Of a DNA stretch of 20,510 bases, positions 14,624 through 20,510 are shown in pieces. Below the pieces are notes generated by a model. The model did no database searches, had not been told where the DNA came from, and worked only from the letters and a program-made list of their open reading frames with translations. Location: contig JAGZJD010000044.1 of the NCBI GenBank assembly GCA_018365895.1, positions 1-20,510 of the forward strand. The letters run 5' to 3'. A program made the translations under genes and the position numbers. This stretch comes from Lachnospiraceae bacterium (lineage in GTDB: Bacteria > Bacillota_A > Clostridia > Lachnospirales > Lachnospiraceae). Position 1 is the first letter of the stretch. Every line of letters starts with the position of its first letter.

Positions 14624-15961
14624 ATGAAAATGAAAAAGTTACTTTGTCTAGTACTTGCAGGTGTAATGACATTGAGTGTTGCAGCTTGTGGGTCGAAAGA
14701 CGATGGAGGAAAAGACAAAGCAGAAGATGGAAAGACGTTAAAAGTAGCAGCAGTAGAAACTGCATATGGTAAAGATATGTGGGAAAAAGTAGCAGATGCT
14801 TTTGAAGCTGCTAATGAAGGTGTGACTGTAGAGCTTACAATTGATAAAAAATTGGAAGATGTAATTACACCAGATATGAAAGCAGGTAACTATCCAGATG
14901 TTATCATGCGTGCGGTAGGTGCAGAGTCAGGTATGACAGAGACATTTATCAGAGATAACAACTTAGTTGATTTGACAGATGTGTTAGAGATGACAGTACC
15001 AGGTGAAGAAGTGACAGTAGGAGAAAAGATTCTTCCAGGATTTACAGAGAACACAATTACAAATCCTTATGGAGACGGAAAGACATATTTGATGCCAATG
15101 TTCTACGGACCATGTGGATTGTTCTACAATCAAGGGCTTTTTGAAGAAAAAGGTTGGACAGTTCCAACAACTTGGGATGAGATGTGGGAATTAGGAGAAA
15201 AAGCAAAGGCTGAAGGAATTGCTTTATTTACATATCCAACAACAGGATACTTTGATGCATTTTTCTATGCATTACTTCACGAAGCAATGGGAGAAGAAGC
15301 ATTTACAAAAGCACTTCAGTATGAAGAAGGAATCTGGGATACTCCAGAAGCGCAGAAAGTATTTGATATCATTGGAAAATTAGCTTCTTACACAGAAAAG
15401 ACAACACCGGCAAATGCTAATGACAATGATTTCCAGAAAAATCAGCAATTAATTTTAGACAACAAAGCGCTCTTTATGCCAAACGGTAATTGGGTAATCG
15501 GTGAAATGAAAGAGGCTCCACGTGCAGAGGGATTTGAGTGGGGATTCACAGCTCTTCCAGCAGTAGAACAAGGTGGAGAAAGAGCTTCTTACTCATTCTT
15601 TGAGCAGACATGGATGCCAAAAGAAGCAAAGAATCAGGATCTTGGAAAAGAGTTTATCGCATTCTTATATTCAGATGAAGCAGCAGAGATTTTTGCAAAT
15701 GAAGGCGGAGCTGTACAGCCAATCGCTGGAATGTCAGACAAGTTAAAAGATGATGCAAAAACATACTACAGCATCTACGATACAGGTGCAGTAGCAGTAT
15801 TAGATGCATTTGCTACAACAGAACCAGTAGAAGGTCTTACTGTAAGAGGTGCATTCTTTGATCCTGTAAACTCTTTAGTATCTGGAGACAAGACACAAGA
15901 AGATTGGGTTAAACAGTTTAAAGAAGCTAGCGATACTTTCAGAGGTGCGTTAAAAAAATAA
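14624..15961 (+). CDS. Carbohydrate ABC transporter substrate-binding lipoprotein
   Basis: Extracellular solute-binding protein of family 1 (445 residues), tethered to the membrane. A lipoprotein signal peptide runs to the lipobox LSVAAC with lipidated C22, followed by a Gly/Lys/Asp linker. The mature part has the family-1 fold: TLKVAAVETAYGKDMWEKVA, a GNYPDV segment, FYGPCGLFYNQGLFEEKGW, PTTWDEMWELGEKA and FMPNGNW. It captures an oligosaccharide and hands it to the two permeases downstream. Acidic composition and codons typical of highly expressed genes fit its position in front of a terminator that would favour its own transcript. Start ATG 14624 follows AAGGAGG. The ligand cannot be read from sequence. 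The neighbouring GH95-like and GH112 genes suggest a beta-galactoside such as lacto- or galacto-N-biose, perhaps fucosylated. Confidence 0.9.
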   Translation: MKMKKLLCLVLAGVMTLSVAACGSKDDGGKDKAEDGKTLKVAAVETAYGKDMWEKVADAFEAANEGVTVELTIDKKLEDVITPDMKAGNYPDVIMRAVGAESGMTETFIRDNNLVDLTDVLEMTVPGEEVTVGEKILPGFTENTITNPYGDGKTYLMPMFYGPCGLFYNQGLFEEKGWTVPTTWDEMWELGEKAKAEGIALFTYPTTGYFDAFFYALLHEAMGEEAFTKALQYEEGIWDTPEAQKVFDIIGKLASYTEKTTPANANDNDFQKNQQLILDNKALFMPNGNWVIGEMKEAPRAEGFEWGFTALPAVEQGGERASYSFFEQTWMPKEAKNQDLGKEFIAFLYSDEAAEIFANEGGAVQPIAGMSDKLKDDAKTYYSIYDTGAVAVLDAFATTEPVEGLTVRGAFFDPVNSLVSGDKTQEDWVKQFKEASDTFRGALKK

Positions 15962-15970
15962 ACTTGAAAT

Positions 15971-16031
15971 GACTATAAATAGTCAGAAAAGAAACAGCCG
16001 GCTATGAGTTTTTTATGAGCCGGCTGTTTTT
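15971..16031 (+). terminator. Intrinsic terminator between the binding-protein and permease genes
   Basis: AAACAGCCGGCT (15992-16003) and AGCCGGCTGTTT (16018-16029) form a perfect 12-bp GC-rich stem with a 14-base loop and a TTTTT tail (16027-16031). A smaller hairpin, GACTAT-AA-ATAGTC, precedes it (15971-15984). No new promoter is evident before 16080, so the permease genes probably depend on read-through, giving excess binding protein. Confidence 0.9.
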
Positions 16032-16079
16032 ATGAAATCAGTAAGATTTGACTTGAGATTAAGATTAGGAGATGACTAA

Positions 16080-16979
16080 ATGAGAAAAGAGAAAGGTAGA
16101 GGGAGATTTATATTCTTTTGTTTGGCTCCCGCTGTAATTTTATTTGTAGTATTTATGATCATTCCTACTATTGATGTATTTCGCATGTCTATGTTCAAAT
16201 GGGGAGGATATACGGCAGATAAAACATTTGTAGGGTTGCAAAATTTTCAGACGTTGTTCAAAAGTGAAAAGTTTTATCAAGCATTTCAAAATACAGTTTT
16301 GCTAATTGTTGTTGTAACGTTGTTTACATTTGCATTTTCACTTATATTTGCAGCAATTCTGACAAGGGAGAAAATCAAAGGACAGAATTTCTTTAGGGTT
16401 ATTTTTTACATTCCAAATATTTTATCTGTTGTAGTAATTAGTGCGATTTTCTCAGCCATCTATGATCCAAATCAGGGATTGTTGAACTCCTTCTTGAATC
16501 TGTTTAGAGGGGCAAAAGGAGCTGAGAATCCGGTTTTATGGCTTGGTGATCAAAAGCTTGTTATCTATAGTATTGTAATTGCAATGGTTTGGCAGGCGAT
16601 TGGATATTATATGGTTATGTATATGGCAAGTATGGCAAATGTTCCAGAAAGTCTTTATGAATCAGCAGGGCTTGAGGGAGCAGGAAAGATTAAGCAATTC
16701 TTCTCCATTACTCTTCCACTGATTTGGACAAATATCAGAACAACATTGACATTCTTTATTATCAGTACGATCAATATGAGTTTCTTGTTTGTAAAAGCAA
16801 TGACTAATGGTGGTCCGGACGGAGCATCAAACGTATTCTTAAGTTACATGTATCAAGAAGCATATACGAACTCTTCCTATGGTTATGGTATGGCAATTGG
16901 TTCAGTTGTATTTATTTTCTCATTTGCATTAGCTGGTATTTTGAATTTTGTAACAAAACGTGAAGAGATTGAATTCTAG
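16080..16979 (+). CDS. Sugar ABC transporter permease, MalF/UgpA type
   Basis: Inner-membrane permease (299 residues) with six predicted helices: a first one about 10-30, then helices near 70-95, 107-128, 160-183, 218-238 and 265-290. The EAA loop that docks with the ATPase is E194-S-A-G-L-E-G-A-G with I-T-L-P ending at P213. It forms a heterodimer with the permease encoded 13 bases downstream. The ATG at 16080 follows AGGAGA. No ATP-binding gene lies in the window. CUT1-type transporters in Firmicutes commonly share one MsmK-like ATPase encoded elsewhere. Expression likely depends on read-through of the terminator upstream. Confidence 0.92.
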   Translation: MRKEKGRGRFIFFCLAPAVILFVVFMIIPTIDVFRMSMFKWGGYTADKTFVGLQNFQTLFKSEKFYQAFQNTVLLIVVVTLFTFAFSLIFAAILTREKIKGQNFFRVIFYIPNILSVVVISAIFSAIYDPNQGLLNSFLNLFRGAKGAENPVLWLGDQKLVIYSIVIAMVWQAIGYYMVMYMASMANVPESLYESAGLEGAGKIKQFFSITLPLIWTNIRTTLTFFIISTINMSFLFVKAMTNGGPDGASNVFLSYMYQEAYTNSSYGYGMAIGSVVFIFSFALAGILNFVTKREEIEF

Positions 16980-16992
16980 GGGAGGTAAAAAG

Positions 16993-17886
16993 ATGAGCAG
17001 AAAAAGTAAAGGAACAATTCATGAGACATCGAAACTTGCTAAGTTTTTTATTTATATCCCATTGGTTCTTTTGACAATCACAATTATTGTGCCAGTATTT
17101 TGGGTGTTTATGGCATCTATCAAAGAGAATTCTGAGTTCTATAGAAATCCATGGGCACTGCCAGCAGGAGTGTATTTCCAGAATTTTGTAGACGCATGGG
17201 AAAGTGCAAATATGGGTTCTTACATGTTGAACTCGGTTATTGTAACAGCAGTGGCAATCTTTTTGCTTGTTATTATTGCGTTGCCAGCATCGTATGTATT
17301 GGCAAGATTTAAATTTAAAACAAGTAAGTTTTGGAATGTTTTATTCATGGCAGGTTTGTTTATTAATGTAAACTATATTGTAGTACCTATTTTCCTTATG
17401 TTGAATAATGGTGATACATTCCTATACAAAACATTTGGAAGTACATTTTTTATGAATAATTTATTTGTACTTGCAGTTGTGTATGCGGCTACAGCGCTTC
17501 CGTTTACAATCTATCTTTTATCAGGATATTTCAAATCATTGGCAAAAGACTACGAGGAAGCGGCTTACGTGGATGGAGCAGGCTATTTTAGAACAATGGT
17601 TCAGATTATTATTCCGATGGCGAAACCAAGTATTGTAACAATTATTTTGTTCAACTTCCTCGCTTTTTGGAATGAATATATTATTTCTATGACATTGTTG
17701 ACAGATCCGAAATTAAAGACACTTCCGGTAGGTTTGATGAATTTGATGGCTGCACAGAGATCGGCTGTACAGTACGGAAAAATGTATGCGGGACTTGTCA
17801 TTGTAATGCTTCCAACACTTATCCTTTATATGTGTGTTCAGAAGAAACTGACGCAGGGAATGACAGTTGGCGGATTGAAAGGCTAA
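16993..17886 (+). CDS. Sugar ABC transporter permease, MalG/UgpE type
   Basis: Second permease of the importer (297 residues), with a short basic cytoplasmic N-terminus, a first helix about 18-42 and about five more helices. The EAA motif is E188-E-A-A-Y-V-D-G-A-G with I-I-I-P ending at P208, the canonical MalG-side form. Start ATG 16993 is chosen because GGGGAGG sits 8 bases upstream; an in-frame ATG at 16960 lies inside the preceding gene and would place this ribosome site in the coding region. The C-terminus (KKLTQGMTVGGLKG) is the typical ending of this family. A 59-codon gene follows 12 bases later. Confidence 0.92.
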   Translation: MSRKSKGTIHETSKLAKFFIYIPLVLLTITIIVPVFWVFMASIKENSEFYRNPWALPAGVYFQNFVDAWESANMGSYMLNSVIVTAVAIFLLVIIALPASYVLARFKFKTSKFWNVLFMAGLFINVNYIVVPIFLMLNNGDTFLYKTFGSTFFMNNLFVLAVVYAATALPFTIYLLSGYFKSLAKDYEEAAYVDGAGYFRTMVQIIIPMAKPSIVTIILFNFLAFWNEYIISMTLLTDPKLKTLPVGLMNLMAAQRSAVQYGKMYAGLVIVMLPTLILYMCVQKKLTQGMTVGGLKG

Positions 17887-17898
17887 GGAGGAAATACT

Positions 17899-18078
17899 AT
17901 GAGCGAAAACGCAAAAAAAATATTGATTGGCATTATCGTAGCAGTTATATTTGTTGCAAGTGTTGCCTTAGTTGTAGTAGGACAAAAACATATAGGACCG
18001 AAAGGTCTTGGAATGATGATGGTTGGCTTGCTTGGTCTGGTATCTTTACTTGGACTATATAACAGGCAGTATAAGTAA
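17899..18078 (+). CDS. Small two-helix membrane protein in the sugar operon (DUF6903-like)
   Basis: A 59-residue frame with a strong AAGGAGG site 7 bases before its ATG, tightly packed between the permease (12 bases) and the GH95-like gene (4 bases). It has a short polar start (MSENAKK), a first helix about 8-28 (ILIGIIVAVIFVASVALVVV), a polar hinge GQKHIGPKG and a second helix about 38-53 (MMMVGLLGLVSLLGLY), then a basic end RQYK. I recall similar 60-residue proteins (DUF6903) beside ABC sugar importers of Lachnospiraceae; this match is from memory. No function is known. A role as an accessory subunit of the permease complex is a reasonable inference from position only. Confidence 0.8.
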   Translation: MSENAKKILIGIIVAVIFVASVALVVVGQKHIGPKGLGMMMVGLLGLVSLLGLYNRQYK

Positions 18079-18082
18079 TCGT

Positions 18083-20275
18083 ATGGAACATAAATTGATT
18101 TTTAAAGAAAATATTAAAAGGTGGGATGAAGCCATTCCACTGGGAAATGGCCGAATCGGTTCTCTTATTTGGGGGGAACCGACGGCGTTAAGGTTTAGTT
18201 TGGACAGAACAGATATTTGGGATTTGTCAGTTCCTATGAATACAGAGCGAAAAGAGTTCTGCTATAAAAATCTAGTGAGGCTTGCAAAAGAAAAAAAGAC
18301 GCAAGAGATCCGGGAGCTGTTCGATGCCCCATACAACTATCCGACTCCAACGAAATTACCGGCAGGAAAACTAATTTTTGATTTTAAAAATATGAGCAAA
18401 GTGAAGTCTGTTTTGGATTTACAGATAGCAGAGGCTGAGTTAGATGTAACAGGTCCATCTGAATGCTATAAAGTATATTCTTTTTGCCATGCAGTTTCAA
18501 ACACTGGTATGATAAAGATAGGAACAACAAGGGATAAATTTTCTGTTAAATTGTTAAGTCCACAATTTGGAAGTCAAAATGAAAAAGAAGAGGTGTATTA
18601 TAATCCGAAAGAAAGAGAGATATCTCAGGGAGGTTTGGAAAAACTTCATTATTCTGAAGCAGTCAGAGGAGAGGCGAATGGTGCTCCTTCTTTTTTATGG
18701 TTTACACAGGAAGTGGATGAAAGATTTTCATATGGGATAGTGGCAGGAGTGCTTGAAAAAGAGCAGGAGACGTTAGTGTTTTATCGGATTATCACTTCCA
18801 ATGATGGCGAAAATTGGCTGGAAGATGCAAAGAGGCAATTAAAAGAAGAATTATTGGCAGGATACGAGATAAGTCAAAGAGAACATCGTATTTGGTGGAA
18901 GAGATATTGGGAAAAAAGCAAAGTTATGCTTCCGGATTCATTGTTTGAAAAACAGTGGTATGTGACAAATTATTTATTTGCCTCATGTTCAAGAAAAGGC
19001 TCTTATCCAATGCCACTCCAAGGAGTGTGGACTGCAGATGATGGAAATCTGCCACCGTGGAAGGGAGACTATCATCATGATCTGAATACACAGTTTAGCT
19101 ATACACATTTTTATAAGGCAAATCATTTGGAAGAAGGAGAGAGTTTCATTGATTTTCTCTGGGATTCTATGGGTGCCGCAAGAAAATTTGCAAAAGTTTT
19201 TTATGAGACAGATGGAATCTGCCTGCCAGGTGTTATGACAATAGACGGAAAACCACTCGGAGGATGGCCAATGTATTCTTTGTCTCCAGTACATCAGATT
19301 TGGCTGTGTCAGTCATTCGAACTTTATTATCGTTATACTGGGGATGAGACATTTCTTCGAGAGCGTGCGTGGATATATTTTGAGGAAACAGCCAAATGTA
19401 TTACCAGTCTTTTGGAAGAAGGCGAGGATGGATATTACTATCTTCCCGTCTCTAGTTCTCCTGAGATACATGATGATGAAGCAGAAGCATGGGTGACCCC
19501 GAACAGTAACTATGATTTAGCTCTTTTAAGATATCTATATGCCATGTTGATAGAATTTTCTGACAGGCTTGAGAATGGGCAAAAAGAAAAATGGGAAAAT
19601 GTAATGAAAAAACTTCCGCACTTGGCAGTAAATGAAAAAAATGTATTGATGATTTCACCAGATGAAAGTCTGGAAGAATCACATAGACATTTATCAAACG
19701 CGATGGCAATATGTCCATTGTATTTGTATCGTTATGACAACGAGGAAGAAAAGGAAATTATTGACGCGGTAGTAGAAGATTATGAGCGCCTCGGAACAGG
19801 AATGTGGGTTGGTTTTAGCTTTGCATGGATGGCGCATTTGTATGCGATTCAAAAGAATGGTGAGGGAGCATTTGACAGGCTGAGAATCTTTTGGGAAAGC
19901 TTTTGCTCTGTGAATGGTTTCCATCTGAATGGAGATTATAAAAAGCGCGGTTATACAACTTTCCATTATCGTCCATTTACATTAGAAGCGAATATGTATG
20001 CAGCAGATGCATTACAGGAGATGTTGATGCAAATGTATGATGGTGTGATTGAGCTATTTCCAGCAGTACCGCAAAAATGGAAAGATGAGCAGGTTGGGTT
20101 TGAAGGATTCCGTGGAGAAAAAGGTATTTTGATTTCTGCAAAGATGAAGAATAGTGATATATGCGAAGTTCAACTGAAGGCTCAGCATGAGCAGAGCGTT
20201 TTAGTAAAAAGTGGAAAAGAAAAGAAAGCGGAAGTTTATTTGAAAGCAGGAGAAACAAAATATATAACATTGTAA
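18083..20275 (+). CDS. Divergent GH95-like glycoside hydrolase, cytoplasmic
   Basis: A 730-residue enzyme with the layout of GH95 alpha-L-fucosidases/galactosidases. The N-terminal beta domain begins with RWDEAIPLGNGRIGSLIWG. An (alpha/alpha)6 barrel follows with LQGVW, PPWKGDYHHDLNTQFSY and SSSPE, and a C-terminal sheet has ELFPAVPQKW. There is no signal peptide, so it acts on imported sugar. Compared with the Bifidobacterium enzyme AfcA (recalled residues N421, N423, E566, D766), E461 in SSPE keeps the acid and N335 the second Asn. The first Asn is D333 and the base Asp is E635 (FTLEAN against FQIDGN). Substrate and mechanism may therefore differ. Start ATG 18083 is 4 bases after the small membrane-protein gene and has no good ribosome site, pointing to translational coupling; the upstream frame lies inside that gene. 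Confidence 0.75.
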   Translation: MEHKLIFKENIKRWDEAIPLGNGRIGSLIWGEPTALRFSLDRTDIWDLSVPMNTERKEFCYKNLVRLAKEKKTQEIRELFDAPYNYPTPTKLPAGKLIFDFKNMSKVKSVLDLQIAEAELDVTGPSECYKVYSFCHAVSNTGMIKIGTTRDKFSVKLLSPQFGSQNEKEEVYYNPKEREISQGGLEKLHYSEAVRGEANGAPSFLWFTQEVDERFSYGIVAGVLEKEQETLVFYRIITSNDGENWLEDAKRQLKEELLAGYEISQREHRIWWKRYWEKSKVMLPDSLFEKQWYVTNYLFASCSRKGSYPMPLQGVWTADDGNLPPWKGDYHHDLNTQFSYTHFYKANHLEEGESFIDFLWDSMGAARKFAKVFYETDGICLPGVMTIDGKPLGGWPMYSLSPVHQIWLCQSFELYYRYTGDETFLRERAWIYFEETAKCITSLLEEGEDGYYYLPVSSSPEIHDDEAEAWVTPNSNYDLALLRYLYAMLIEFSDRLENGQKEKWENVMKKLPHLAVNEKNVLMISPDESLEESHRHLSNAMAICPLYLYRYDNEEEKEIIDAVVEDYERLGTGMWVGFSFAWMAHLYAIQKNGEGAFDRLRIFWESFCSVNGFHLNGDYKKRGYTTFHYRPFTLEANMYAADALQEMLMQMYDGVIELFPAVPQKWKDEQVGFEGFRGEKGILISAKMKNSDICEVQLKAQHEQSVLVKSGKEKKAEVYLKAGETKYITL

Positions 20276-20366
20276 GCAAGAATCAAATAGATTTCATTTC
20301 TAAAGTTCATTATACTATTGAGAAGAAAAAGACTATGATTGAACGTAAGAGAGGAGAAGTATTAGA

Positions 20367-20510
20367 ATGAGCGAAAAGTTAAGAGGAAGAGTCACAATTC
20401 CTACAGATGTGGACGTAGTTCCTGAGACATTGGAACTGGTAAAACGTTGGGGAGCAGATGCGATCCGTGACTGTGATGGAACAGACTATCCGGCAGAATT
20501 GAGAGATGTA
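20367..20510 (+). CDS. GH112 galactosyl-N-acetylhexosamine (lacto-N-biose-type) phosphorylase, N-terminal part
   Basis: The first 48 codons run off the right edge. The start is ATG 20367 after GAGGAG. The sequence GRVTIPTDVDVVPETLELVK and then WGADAIRDCDGTDYP is the characteristic opening of GH112 phosphorylases, which split beta-galactosides such as lacto-N-biose or galacto-N-biose with phosphate into galactose-1-phosphate and the second sugar. A minority of the family acts on galactosyl-rhamnose instead; the visible part cannot separate these. It lies 91 bases after the GH95-like gene, with a possible weak TATACT -10 element between them and no terminator seen. It completes an uptake, trimming and phosphorolysis pathway for a small galactoside. 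Confidence 0.85.
   Translation, partial: MSEKLRGRVTIPTDVDVVPETLELVKRWGADAIRDCDGTDYPAELRDV

Noticed and set aside
14226..14765. N-terminal extension of the AraC regulator (long open frame upstream of 14225)
   Set aside because: The extension is low-complexity Leu/Phe/His-rich translation of AT-rich control DNA. It would cover both promoters and the start of the ABC gene, and the native cupin start is at 14225.
16960..16992. Earlier ATG for the second permease
   Set aside because: It would overlap the first permease and place the good GGGGAGG site inside the coding region. ATG 16993 is correctly spaced.
1..20510. tRNA, rRNA or CRISPR array
   Set aside because: No cloverleaf, rRNA segment or regularly spaced direct repeat was recognised on reading both strands.

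Overview
The window looks like chromosomal DNA of a low-GC Gram-positive gut anaerobe, most likely a Lachnospiraceae-type Clostridia. The AT-rich codon use, strong AGGAGG ribosome sites, a PTS, lipoprotein-dependent sugar ABC transport, a sortase-anchored surface protein fragment, an IS110 remnant and TnpV all point there. The lineage is an inference from protein resemblance, not a database result.

Layout. (1) 1-1999: core genes, the end of a parvulin prolyl isomerase and an RlmD-type 23S rRNA uracil methyltransferase with a C-terminal extension. (2) 2034-2470: a truncated transposon-type TnpV gene behind a long inverted repeat, then a cluster of nested inverted repeats. (3) 2498-7013, minus strand: a restriction-modification island with a strong promoter, a small XRE regulator, a BcgI-like fused nuclease-methyltransferase, a two-domain specificity subunit and RhuM. 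The specificity gene has a displaced TTG start and, in its central spacer, a 26-bp palindrome (12-bp arms, 2-bp core) next to a 24-bp tandem repeat. (4) 7088-8059: debris, an IS110 transposase tail pointing left, joined to the 3' end of a FIVAR-domain wall-anchored protein and closed by a terminator. (5) 8188-8715: a Vitreoscilla-type single-domain haemoglobin with its own promoter and a 7-1-7 palindrome. (6) 8842-12186: a beta-glucoside-type PTS EIIBCA and a GH1 6-phospho-beta-glucosidase, a transport-hydrolysis pair. (7) 12103-14225, minus strand: an AraC regulator and two half-size chromate-family transporters. The last one runs 84 bp into the 3' end of the GH1 gene on the opposite strand. 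(8) 14539-20510, plus strand: a glycan operon with a substrate-binding lipoprotein, an intergenic terminator, two permeases, a 59-residue membrane protein, a divergent GH95-like enzyme without signal peptide, and the start of a GH112 galactosyl-N-acetylhexosamine (or related) phosphorylase.

How the parts work together. Region 8 reads as import of a small galactose-containing, possibly fucosylated, host or plant oligosaccharide. Intracellular debranching by the GH95-like enzyme and phosphorolysis by the GH112 enzyme would follow. The divergent AraC regulator is the natural candidate controller. Regions 2-4 look like a patch of successive mobile insertions. The restriction island is the most unusual part of the window.
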